Shown here: piece after piece, positions 1 through 6,767 of the stretch
Position numbering within the stretch: the stretch's first letter is position 1
Layout of the letters: each line of letters starts with the position of its first letter
NCBI GenBank assembly: GCA_964618065.1
Contig: CAZTZK010000035.1
Location: 1-11,528, forward strand
DNA from: M55B174 sp964618065
GTDB lineage: Bacteria; Patescibacteriota; Minisyncoccia; CAIUEV01; JAHKAQ01
DNA: 11,528 bases
Direction of reading: 5' to 3'
Made by a program: the position numbers and the translations under genes
Notes under the pieces: model-generated
Seen by the model: only the letters and a program-made list of their open reading frames with translations
The model's database searches: none
What the model was told of the DNA's origin: nothing

Positions 1-82
1 CAGACGCTCCCCGCCTGCCGGTAGGCAGGTAACTCACCCGAAGGGTGACCAGCCTCTGGCTGGCAACTGAGCTAACTGCCCC
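1..82 (-). repeat. Direct repeat copy 1: tRNA-5'-half-like element with three hairpins
   Basis: First of two near-identical 82-base units; it matches 135-216 with one difference (C at 76 versus A at 210). About 66% G+C, in sharp contrast with the AT-rich surroundings. On the minus strand it begins GGGGCAGTTAGCTCAGTTG, the layout of a tRNA acceptor 5' strand plus D-arm, and ends GGAGCGTCTG, the layout of a second D-stem strand plus the start of an anticodon arm. The 53 bases between (11-63) hold three perfect stem-loops at 14-29, 34-48 and 49-63. The outer GCTC (6-9) is complementary to GAGC (69-72), as in a D-stem. The left end is cut by the window edge, so a 3' half could lie outside. The repeat is seen directly; its origin from a tRNA is inferred. 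Confidence 0.85.
14..63. other. Three-stem-loop cluster in repeat copy 1
   Basis: Hairpin A (14-29) is CCTGCC, loop GGTA, GGCAGG. Hairpin B (34-48) is TCACCC, loop GAA, GGGTGA. Hairpin C (49-63) is CCAGCC, loop TCT, GGCTGG. All three have perfect 6-bp stems; B and C abut and A is separated from B by four bases. No T-run follows on either strand, so this is not a classical intrinsic terminator. It could protect or define transcript 3' ends in the manner of REP-type elements, but that is inference. Confidence 0.8.
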
Positions 83-134
83 ATAAATTATAAATTGAAC
101 TACTTAGAAAACTTACAATACTTTTCTTAATGAG

Positions 135-216
135 CAGACGCTCCCCGCCTGCCGGTAGGCAGGTAACTCACCCGAAGGGTGACCAGCCTCTGGCTGGCAA
201 CTGAGCTAAATGCCCC
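135..216 (-). repeat. Direct repeat copy 2: tRNA-5'-half-like element with three hairpins
   Basis: Second copy of the 82-base unit, 134 bases from the first. On the minus strand it starts GGGGCATTTAGCTCAGTTG, close to the 5' end of the intact tRNA-Ala in this window (GGGGATATAGCTCAGTTGG). It is interrupted in the D-loop by the hairpin cluster and resumes GGAGCGTCTG. The minus-strand sequence that follows (134-83) is AT-rich and does not form an anticodon stem or a recognisable T-arm, so this copy cannot be a functional tRNA. It starts about 40 bases after the ybaB stop, so it would be transcribed as the 3' region of the ybaB message unless transcription ends earlier. Confidence 0.85.
148..197. 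other. Three-stem-loop cluster in repeat copy 2
   Basis: Same structures as in copy 1, without any base change: A at 148-163, B at 168-182 and C at 183-197, each with a perfect 6-bp stem and a 3-4 base loop. It is the first strong secondary structure downstream of ybaB, so it may act as a transcript end or RNA stabiliser for the operon. No U-tract is present, which argues against ordinary factor-independent termination. Confidence 0.8.
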
Positions 217-255
217 CAACCTGCCCTGTATATGCGAGGCAAAGGCTAGCTGAAT

Positions 256-498
256 TTAGAAAAGATCCCCTCCTGCCATCATATCTTGAGCCATCTTTTT
301 CTGAATAGTTTTAGTTGCTGCATTTACGGCTTTCCTAATATTTTTTTCTAGTTTTCTATCATTTCTATCAGCAATAGAAATTGCCAAAATTTTCATAGAT
401 CCGTTCATTTTGACTTTGACACCGTTTATTTCTTCTTCAATTTCTACATTTTCCATTTGCTTCTTAATTTTTCTAAGCTGTTTTAGCTTCTCAAGCAT
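256..498 (-). CDS. ybaB: YbaB/EbfC-family nucleoid-associated protein (short form)
   Basis: Predicted 80-residue protein of the YbaB/EbfC family, small dimeric DNA-binding proteins that associate with the nucleoid. The family pattern is visible. An N-terminal charged helix (about 1-22) is followed by a beta segment with the NGVKVKMNG stretch (24-33), then ILAISIADRN, and a long C-terminal helix with the KNIRKAVNAATKTIQKKM pattern and a Gly/Met-rich tail. It is shorter than the usual 100-110 residues, chiefly at the N-terminal helix and the C-terminal tail. The ATG at 498 is used; no Shine-Dalgarno is seen upstream. It lies 39 bases after rmlA, probably at the end of the same operon, and not beside dnaX or recR as in many bacteria. 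The assignment rests on pattern recognition without a profile search. Confidence 0.75.
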   Translation of the reverse strand: MLEKLKQLRKIKKQMENVEIEEEINGVKVKMNGSMKILAISIADRNDRKLEKNIRKAVNAATKTIQKKMAQDMMAGGDLF

Positions 499-537
499 GA
501 TAATTTAAATTAAAAATAAAAATTTATTTTCTGTTAA

Positions 538-1611
538 TTACAATTCTACTTGAGCATTGTCTCCAATAACAAGCCGATGACCGCTTGGTTTACTTGAATT
601 CTCCGAAGAAATCAAACAATTTCTGCCAATCAAACTATCAGTGATTCTTTTGGGACAGTTAATTATCTGGGAGCCTTCACAAATAATAGAATGGTGAATC
701 TCCGCTCCTTCAATGGTACAATTATCAGCAATGGCAGTATAAGGCTCTATGGAAGAATTTTCAATTTTGCAATTTTTCCCAATAGCAATGGGCCCTCTCA
801 GCAAAACTTTTTTTCCTATTTTAGTACCTTTACCAATAATAACTTTTCCTTCTAACCTTGCCTCTTTATCTAAAGATCCTTGAATATTACTCTTCAAAAT
901 ACCTGAAAGAACTAAGCTATTTCCTTCCAAAAGGTCTTCCGGTTTTCCTGTATCTTTCCACCAACCGGTTATTTTTTTATATCCTACTCGAGCTCCTTTT
1001 TTTATTAAATAAGTATGAGCATCTGAAATTTCCAATTCTCCTCGGTTACTTTCTTTTATATTATTTACTGCTTCTAAAACTTTTTTAGAATAAATATAAA
1101 TTCCTGTGACAGCATAATTGCTTTGCGGTTTTTTAGGTTTTTCTTCTACTTTTATTATTTTTCCATTCTTCATTACAGGTACTCCAAATCTTTCCGGATC
1201 AGGTACTTGAGAAAGAGCTAATAAACAATCTAGTTTCTTTTGCTTAAATTCTTCAACCATTCCTTTTAGAGAACCCAGGATAATATTGTCTCCTAAATAA
1301 AACAATAAATCACTACCAGCTAACCATTTTTCTGCATTTTTTATTACATGGGCTACTCCTAAGGCGCCCCCCTTCTGCTCCAGATAAGTTATTTTTAAAT
1401 TCCATTTTTCTCCACCTCCTAAAACCTTTCTAATATCTTTGTCTCCTTCATTAATATTAATAGCCACTTCTTTAACCCCTGCTTCTTTTATCTTCTCTAG
1501 GGCATAAAAAATCATTGGTTTATTAGCAATGGGAAAAAGATGTTTATTGAGAGTATAAGTTAGGGGCCTTAGTCGAGTTCCATGACCACCAGCAGTAATT
1601 ATAGCTTTCAT
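538..1611 (-). CDS. rmlA: Glucose-1-phosphate thymidylyltransferase, long form
   Basis: Predicted 357-residue nucleotidyltransferase that joins dTTP and glucose-1-phosphate to make dTDP-glucose, the entry step to dTDP-L-rhamnose. The N-terminal Rossmann-like domain (about 1-235) shows the nucleotide-binding motif GGHGTRLRPLT (8-18), the KPMI segment (31-34), the metal-binding LGDN (106-109, Asp108), EEKP (156-159), GELEISD (191-197) and WWKDTGKPEDLL (217-228). Residues 240-357 are rich in hexapeptide-like Ile/Gly repeats and form a predicted left-handed beta-helix. This makes it the long, StrD-like form rather than the roughly 290-residue RmlA of enterobacteria. The ATG at 1611 has no Shine-Dalgarno. 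It follows rmlD by 68 bases and precedes ybaB. UDP- or other sugar nucleotidyl specificity cannot be excluded from sequence, but the rmlB/C/D neighbours favour dTTP. Confidence 0.9.
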   Translation of the reverse strand: MKAIITAGGHGTRLRPLTYTLNKHLFPIANKPMIFYALEKIKEAGVKEVAININEGDKDIRKVLGGGEKWNLKITYLEQKGGALGVAHVIKNAEKWLAGSDLLFYLGDNIILGSLKGMVEEFKQKKLDCLLALSQVPDPERFGVPVMKNGKIIKVEEKPKKPQSNYAVTGIYIYSKKVLEAVNNIKESNRGELEISDAHTYLIKKGARVGYKKITGWWKDTGKPEDLLEGNSLVLSGILKSNIQGSLDKEARLEGKVIIGKGTKIGKKVLLRGPIAIGKNCKIENSSIEPYTAIADNCTIEGAEIHHSIICEGSQIINCPKRITDSLIGRNCLISSENSSKPSGHRLVIGDNAQVEL

Positions 1612-1679
1612 AGATAGTATTTAAAATTTAAAAAATAGAACTAATCTAAATTAACTCTTTAGAATTTATAATCCTACAA

Positions 1680-2561
1680 TTATTTATTTTTTAAAGCAAT
1701 AAATTCCCGAACAGCTTCTTCCCAACTTCTCAGTTTTGGAAACTTAGTATTCAATAATATTGAAAAAGCCGGTCTTTTAGCAGGACGAGGGAATTGCTTT
1801 GCTCCAATTGGTTTTACTCCAATAGAACTACCCGCGATTTGAAATAACCTAACAGCACATTCATACCAAGTACAAGGATCTCCATTAACAAAATGATAAA
1901 CTCCAAAAGCCCATTTTTTAGAATTCATTGATTTGCCTTTCCCAAATCCTAACAATTTTCTTGTAGCTTCTGCTAGATCGGGAGTATAAGTAAAACAACT
2001 CGTTTCTTCATTTATTACTTCAATGTTCTTTTTCCTTCGGCTAAGATCAAGCATAATATCAATAAAACTTTTTTTTGAAATATCACTCTTGCCCGATGGG
2101 CCAAAAAGCTTAGAAGTCCTAATTAAAAAATAACGCTTTGTTCTTTTTTCAATCTCTTGTTCTCCTAAATATTTACTCTTTCCGTAATTTTGGATTGGAT
2201 CGCCAATATCACTCTCTAAATAACCTTCCTTTTTATCCCCTCTAAAGACATAATCTGAAGAATAATGAACCAAAACTGCTTCTATTTTTCTACAAATCTT
2301 TGCTAGATAGCCGGGACCATAGCCGTTAACCTTTTTAGCTAATTCAAATTCTTTTTCATCTTCCTCACATTTATCAACATCGTTATAAGCTGAAGCATTA
2401 ATAACTATTTGAGGATTTAATTTTGTTATTTTTAAATTCAATTCTTTTTCATTCGTTATATCTATATCTTCCTTATCCCATCCAAGAGGATTTAAATCTT
2501 TAAAAACTTTCATTAACTGCTGGCCCAGGCTTCCTTTATGCCCAATAATTAAAATTTTCAT
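1680..2561 (-). CDS. rmlD: dTDP-4-dehydrorhamnose reductase
   Basis: Predicted 293-residue short-chain dehydrogenase of the RmlD family, which reduces dTDP-4-keto-L-rhamnose to dTDP-L-rhamnose using NAD(P)H, the last step of the pathway. Visible motifs are the dinucleotide-binding GHKGSLG (7-13), NASAYNDVDKCEED (55-68; the family has an NAAAYTxVDxAE-like stretch here), SSDYVFRGD (101-109) and the catalytic YGKSK (Tyr126, Lys130). The length is normal for the family. I start at the ATG at 2561; an in-frame TTG directly before it (2564) could add one Met but is less likely, and there is no Shine-Dalgarno to decide. It sits between rmlB (60 bases upstream) and rmlA (68 bases downstream). Confidence 0.9.
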   Translation of the reverse strand: MKILIIGHKGSLGQQLMKVFKDLNPLGWDKEDIDITNEKELNLKITKLNPQIVINASAYNDVDKCEEDEKEFELAKKVNGYGPGYLAKICRKIEAVLVHYSSDYVFRGDKKEGYLESDIGDPIQNYGKSKYLGEQEIEKRTKRYFLIRTSKLFGPSGKSDISKKSFIDIMLDLSRRKKNIEVINEETSCFTYTPDLAEATRKLLGFGKGKSMNSKKWAFGVYHFVNGDPCTWYECAVRLFQIAGSSIGVKPIGAKQFPRPAKRPAFSILLNTKFPKLRSWEEAVREFIALKNK

Positions 2562-2621
2562 CAAATAAAAATAGAAATTACGTAATTAATTACTTACTAA
2601 AACGAGCAAGTGTCTTATCCT

Positions 2622-3623
2622 TTATTTTCCATACTGCCGTTTATAATATTCTAAATATTCTCCATCCTTTATCTTCTGCCACCATTTTTTATTCTTTTGA
2701 TACCATTCTACCGTTTTTTTTAAGCCTTCATCTAATTTATATTGAGGTTCCCAATCTAATTCTTCTCTAAGTTTGCTATTATTAATTGCATAACGGAAAT
2801 CATGGCCCGGTCTATCTTTTACATATTTTATTTTATCTTCTCCAAGCCCTAAATTAGTAAGTAACATTTTGACAATCTCTATATTGCTACGACGCTCTCC
2901 TGTGCCAATATTATAAACCTCGCCTTCTTTCCCCTGATTCATTATCAAATCTACGGCCCGACAATGATCTTCGGTAAAAATCCATTCCCGCACATTTTCT
3001 CCATTACCATAGAGAGGAGTTTTTTTTCCTTCTAATAAATTAGTAATAAAAAGAGAAATTAATTTCTCCGGATACTGATAGGGACCATAAAAATTACAGC
3101 TGTGAGTAACAATAACAGGAGTTTCATAAGTTTTAAAATAAGCCCGGCACATAAGATCTCCGCCTGCTTTAGAAGCACTATAAGGACTATTGGGAAGGAA
3201 TGGAGAGTTCTCTGTAAATTCCCCTGTTTTAGTATCTCCAAAAACTTCATCAGTTGATATTTGAATCATTTTTTTTGCCCGTTTCTTTCTAACAACTTCT
3301 AAAAGTTCATAGGTTCCTAAAACATCTGTTTTAATAAAAGCTTCGGGATCCATTATGGAGCGATCTACATGAGTTTCAGCTGCATAATTTATAATAATAT
3401 CCACTCCTTTTCCGATTCCTTTTGCAACATCATTTTTGTTAGCAATGTCCCCTTTTACAAAAGTATAATTAGGATTATTTTCTATATCTTTTAAATTTTC
3501 TAGATTGCCTGCATAAGTAATTGTGTCCAAATTAATAATCTCAGAATCTGGATATTTTTTAAAAAGATAATGAATAAAATTAGAGCCCATAAATCCGGCT
3601 CCACCAGTAATAAGAAAACGCAT
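2622..3623 (-). CDS. rmlB: dTDP-glucose 4,6-dehydratase
   Basis: Predicted 333-residue extended short-chain dehydrogenase that converts dTDP-glucose to dTDP-4-keto-6-deoxyglucose with bound NAD+. Signature motifs are strong: GGAGFMG (7-13) for NAD binding, AAETHVDRS (81-89), STDEVFGD (123-130) carrying the Thr124-Asp125-Glu126 catalytic set, YSASK (148-152) with the Tyr/Lys pair, NFYGPYQYPEKLI, and VREWIFTEDHCRA in the C-terminal sugar-binding part. Length and motif spacing fit RmlB well. It lies 37 bases downstream of the Nudix gene and upstream of rmlD. The ATG at 3623 is preceded by an AT-only stretch without a Shine-Dalgarno. Confidence 0.95.
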   Translation of the reverse strand: MRFLITGGAGFMGSNFIHYLFKKYPDSEIINLDTITYAGNLENLKDIENNPNYTFVKGDIANKNDVAKGIGKGVDIIINYAAETHVDRSIMDPEAFIKTDVLGTYELLEVVRKKRAKKMIQISTDEVFGDTKTGEFTENSPFLPNSPYSASKAGGDLMCRAYFKTYETPVIVTHSCNFYGPYQYPEKLISLFITNLLEGKKTPLYGNGENVREWIFTEDHCRAVDLIMNQGKEGEVYNIGTGERRSNIEIVKMLLTNLGLGEDKIKYVKDRPGHDFRYAINNSKLREELDWEPQYKLDEGLKKTVEWYQKNKKWWQKIKDGEYLEYYKRQYGK

Positions 3624-3660
3624 AAATTTAATTAAAAATAAAAAATTAAAGATTGCTTTT

Positions 3661-4212
3661 CTACTTTTTGTTGTTTTTATAATACCATAAAGCTGACACC
3701 AAAAAAATATCTTTAATTTTTTCGGTAGTTATCATATCAACAATTTTTTCATAGGAAAATATATGAATTTTTATATCCTGCTCTGTAGCATCAGCAGGAT
3801 ATTTTACTTTTTTTAACTTCTTTGCCAAAAAAATATGGTTTTTATTCCTAATAAAACTTGGGGAAGGATAAACTTCTCCAATCTTTTTCCAATAAAGAGC
3901 TTTTAAACCTAATTCTTCAGCTAATTCTCTAATAGCAGCCGCTTTTGAGTTCTCTCCTTCTTTAACTCCTCCACTAGGAAATTCCAATGTTTTTCTGTCC
4001 AAAGGATAACGCCACTGCTCAACCAGATAGAATTCTTTGTCTTTTTTTTCAGCAATGATTGTTACAGAATCCGGTCTTTCAGCAACAGTATATTTCCCCT
4101 TTTTATCGTCGGGTTGAATAACCGAATCACGTCTTATTTTTATAAAAGGATAATGCTCATAAACATAACGTTGGCTTATTTTCCTCCAGGGCTTTTTTTT
4201 ATTTTTTTCCAT
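3661..4212 (-). CDS. Nudix hydrolase, ADP-ribose/nucleotide-sugar pyrophosphatase-like
   Basis: Predicted 183-residue soluble Nudix enzyme. Residues 81-103 match the Nudix box GX5EX7REUXEEXGU exactly, including the metal-binding Arg95-Glu96-Leu97-Ala98-Glu99-Glu100 core. Around it, VEQWRYPLDRKTLEFPSGG and EVYPSPSFIRNK resemble ADP-ribose or nucleotide-sugar pyrophosphatases, which hydrolyse NDP-X to NMP plus a phosphorylated moiety. The N-terminal 40 residues form the beta-rich dimerisation segment common in that subgroup. It lies inside the dTDP-rhamnose gene set, 33 bases after the epimerase and 37 before rmlB, so it is probably co-transcribed. A role in controlling nucleotide-sugar pools is inference; the substrate cannot be read from the sequence. 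The ATG at 4212 has no Shine-Dalgarno. Confidence 0.85.
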   Translation of the reverse strand: MEKNKKKPWRKISQRYVYEHYPFIKIRRDSVIQPDDKKGKYTVAERPDSVTIIAEKKDKEFYLVEQWRYPLDRKTLEFPSGGVKEGENSKAAAIRELAEELGLKALYWKKIGEVYPSPSFIRNKNHIFLAKKLKKVKYPADATEQDIKIHIFSYEKIVDMITTEKIKDIFLVSALWYYKNNKK

Positions 4213-4245
4213 ATTTTACATTTTCAAACTATCTAAGACAGGTTC

Positions 4246-4704
4246 TTAAGAAATTTTAAATTTAGAGTGAGGATCTTTTTCGTGTCTTATTTCGTCAACT
4301 TTTTCTTTTTTATCTTTTCCGGCATAGAGACGATTAGGGTAATTAAGGCACCAGGCTTCTTTATCACTAACATTTTTATAGCCATGGACAACTCCTGGAG
4401 GCACAATAACCAACCCCGGCTTATTTTCCCCAAACTTATATTTTTCAAATTTGCCAAAAGTAGTTGAATCTTTACGATTATCCCAAAGATGAAGTTCAAA
4501 TTTTCCCGGACCAATAAAAACAAAAATATCTGTTTGATCTTCATGTTCGTGAGGCCCTCTAACTACACCAGGTTTTGTCATGGAAACATAAGACATAGCT
4601 GGCTGAGTCCCTTGAGGGATCTCGTCCGTTCTAAATGTTTCTAAAAGCCAACCACGATCATCTGTAAATTTTTCAAGTTTTTTAGCTACAACTCCCTTAA
4701 TCAT
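4246..4704 (-). CDS. rmlC: dTDP-4-dehydrorhamnose 3,5-epimerase family cupin (RmlC-like)
   Basis: Predicted 152-residue cupin of the RmlC family, which epimerises C3 and C5 of dTDP-4-keto-6-deoxyglucose. Recognisable elements are FTDDRGWLLETF (13-24), VVRGPHEH (47-54), a central beta-barrel stretch LHLWDNRKDST, VPPGVVHGYKN (101-111), NYPNRLYAG (121-129) and a DP near the C-terminus. The RG-x-H of the active site is kept (His52), but the usual RGLHxQ reads RGPHEHED, and the chain is shorter than the 180-190 residues of classical RmlC. A variant epimerase or isomerase is therefore possible; its place beside rmlB, rmlD and rmlA supports the RmlC role. It follows mrdA after 163 AT-rich bases, the longest spacer between genes on this strand. 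A promoter could lie there, but I see no convincing -35/-10 pair. Confidence 0.8.
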   Translation of the reverse strand: MIKGVVAKKLEKFTDDRGWLLETFRTDEIPQGTQPAMSYVSMTKPGVVRGPHEHEDQTDIFVFIGPGKFELHLWDNRKDSTTFGKFEKYKFGENKPGLVIVPPGVVHGYKNVSDKEAWCLNYPNRLYAGKDKKEKVDEIRHEKDPHSKFKIS

Positions 4705-4867
4705 AATAATTATTTTAATAAATTAATAACAGAAACCTACCAAAATACTATCATAAATTAAAAATACTAAAAAGAAACTGTTATGAGTTATAATTTCTTT
4801 ATCACTTCGAGAATTTTTAACTTTTAACTCTTAAATCCTTCCTAAAATGATACTCTTCTCTAATTTC

Positions 4868-6757
4868 CTACTCTTCCTCTGAAAAATATTCCCTAAAAGC
4901 TTCTTTTGCAACTGGAACTGCTGCGTCAGAGCTTTCTCCCCCTTCTTCAATAATGACAACCAATACTAATTGAGGGTTATCTACAGGAGCAAATCCAACA
5001 AACCATGAATGGGTATTTTCAGTCCCTCCAATTTGAGCAGTTCCTGTTTTACCTGCAACAGCAACATCTAATTCTTTTAAAGTTTGAGCCGTACCAGCAA
5101 CTACTGTCTCTCGCATAGCATCACGCACAATCTTTAAATAAGACTCCTTAACAAAATTAGAATTAATAATTTCAGGCTTTAATTCTTGAATAACTTTTCC
5201 AGATGATTCATCTATAATTTTATCAACCAGATGAGGGCGAAATAAAAAACCTCCATTTGCAATAGCAGCAATATAATTAGCAATTTGAAGAGGAGTACTT
5301 GTTATATCCCCTTGCCCGATAGAGACATGATATGTATCTCCAATATACCAACGTTCTCCCTTTTTTTCCTCTTTCCATTCCGGAGTAGGGATAAAACCTG
5401 TTTTTTCAGATTCCAAATCAATCCCAGTTAATTCTCCCAGACCAAATTCTTTCTCGTATTGCTTAATTTTTTCCGGCCCCAATCCTTTAAAATCATCAAA
5501 ACCTCCCCCTACGTGATAAAAGAAAATATTACAAGATTCAGCGATTGCTTTTCTAAGATTAATTCCCGGCCCATGAGTTTTCCAATCCCCAAAGCTCCAA
5601 CTGCCTAATCTTAAAACTCCATGGCAATCAAAAGAAGTATTTTCATTAATAATTCCTTCTTCTAGAGCAGCTAAACCCAATAAAGGTTTAATAGTAGATC
5701 CTGGAGCATAGGTTCCGGAGATAGATCTATTCAGTAAAGTTTTTGCGGGATCATTTACCAATCCTTGATAACTAGTAGAGTCAATCTTTTTAGAAAATAA
5801 ATTATTATCATAACTAGGAAGACTAACCAAAGCTCTGATTAATCCATTGTTAGGATCAATTGCTACAGCAGCACCCTTAACTCTTTGGTCATTTTCTACA
5901 CCTTTTTTATCTTTAAAAATATTTTCCATTGATTGGTAAAGAACTGCTTGCAAATCTTTATCAATACCTAGAACAAGACGGTTCCCTGGATAAGGAGCAC
6001 TATTTTCTAAATTCCTTAAAATTTTACCTGAAGAATTAACTTCTACATATTCAAAGCCTGCTTTCCCCCGAAGATTTTTCTCCCAATACTTTTCAATACC
6101 TGTTTTGCCGATATTGTCTGTTATTAAATAATCAGAATTTTCTACCAGATCTTCTTTGGCTACTTTTCCCATATAACCTAAAGCATGAGAAAATAAAAAA
6201 GGATATTTATATTCTCTGACAGCTGTTTTTTCTACTAAAAATCCAGGGCATTCTTCTTTCAAAATTTCTGTTTCAATAGCCTTCTCTCTAGTAATATTTT
6301 CTTCAAGAAGATAAAGCTGAGAAGAATCAAAAGAAAAATCATCGGGTTGAGAAAGAGAAAAAGCAGAAAAACATTTATCTAGGACCTCTTTTCGAGCAAG
6401 ATTATCTTTAGGAAGAAAATCCGCCACAAGAACTAAATCAAAACTGGCAACGTTAGCTACTAGCTCATTTCCTTTTCTATCAACAATTATGCCCCGAGGA
6501 GCTTTAATAACAATTTTATGGATTCTATTATTTTCAGCTCTTTGAATATAATAATAACCCTTAACAATCTGGAGATGAGCTGTTCTAAGAGCAATGATTA
6601 CAATAACTAAAAAGATACCTATCCAAAATTTTTTCAGATTATTTAAGCCTACAGGCTCTTCCATTTTTCTTCTTTCGTGTTCTCCTCCATGAGTCATGGC
6701 ATCAGAAATTTCAATCTCCCCAGATTCTGCTATTTTTTTACGAAAACTATTAAACAT
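4868..6757 (-). CDS. mrdA: Penicillin-binding protein 2, elongation-type transpeptidase
   Basis: Predicted 629-residue class B penicillin-binding protein that crosslinks peptidoglycan on the outer face of the membrane during cell elongation. A roughly 40-residue cytoplasmic tail is followed by one membrane segment (about 43-60). Next come the non-catalytic pedestal domain, beginning APRGIIVDRKGNELV (86-100), and HALGYMG, then the transpeptidase domain. All three active-site motifs are present: PGSTIKP with nucleophile Ser354 and Lys357, Ser408-Cys409-Asn410 (SxN), and Lys570-Thr571-Gly572 in AGKTGTAQ. The length is typical for PBP2. The gene starts 10 bases after the DUF456 stop, which implies co-transcription. 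No rodA or mreBCD is present in the window. FtsI/PBP3 is the alternative, but the domain layout and the HALGYMGKV segment favour PBP2. Confidence 0.92.
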   Translation of the reverse strand: MFNSFRKKIAESGEIEISDAMTHGGEHERRKMEEPVGLNNLKKFWIGIFLVIVIIALRTAHLQIVKGYYYIQRAENNRIHKIVIKAPRGIIVDRKGNELVANVASFDLVLVADFLPKDNLARKEVLDKCFSAFSLSQPDDFSFDSSQLYLLEENITREKAIETEILKEECPGFLVEKTAVREYKYPFLFSHALGYMGKVAKEDLVENSDYLITDNIGKTGIEKYWEKNLRGKAGFEYVEVNSSGKILRNLENSAPYPGNRLVLGIDKDLQAVLYQSMENIFKDKKGVENDQRVKGAAVAIDPNNGLIRALVSLPSYDNNLFSKKIDSTSYQGLVNDPAKTLLNRSISGTYAPGSTIKPLLGLAALEEGIINENTSFDCHGVLRLGSWSFGDWKTHGPGINLRKAIAESCNIFFYHVGGGFDDFKGLGPEKIKQYEKEFGLGELTGIDLESEKTGFIPTPEWKEEKKGERWYIGDTYHVSIGQGDITSTPLQIANYIAAIANGGFLFRPHLVDKIIDESSGKVIQELKPEIINSNFVKESYLKIVRDAMRETVVAGTAQTLKELDVAVAGKTGTAQIGGTENTHSWFVGFAPVDNPQLVLVVIIEEGGESSDAAVPVAKEAFREYFSEEE

Positions 6758-6767
6758 TTAAGAATAA

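Noticed and set aside
83..134. The sequence between the repeats as the 3' half of a tRNA (minus strand, contains AGTTCAATT).
   Set aside because: The bases after GTCTG do not pair into an anticodon stem, and the TTCAATT stretch has no flanking T-stem.
1..216. A short CRISPR array or attL/attR pair.
   Set aside because: There are only two copies, units are 82 bases with a 52-base spacer, no cas or integrase gene is nearby, and the internal hairpin structure does not fit either.
2559..2564. TTG followed directly by ATG at the starts of both rmlD and dnaE, as a special start signal.
   Set aside because: It occurs in only two of ten genes and adds one residue at most; coincidence is the simpler reading, so the ATG was used in both.
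2576..2593. Overlapping 12-base palindromes AATTACGTAATT and GTAATTAATTAC in the rmlB-rmlD spacer.
   Set aside because: Such palindromes are expected by chance in a spacer of this A+T content, and no second copy was found before the other operon genes.
4705..4867. A promoter or terminator in the 163-base mrdA-rmlC spacer.
   Set aside because: Several AT-rich -10-like hexamers exist (for example TATGAT and TATAAC on the minus strand), but none has a matching -35, and no GC-rich stem followed by a T-run is visible.
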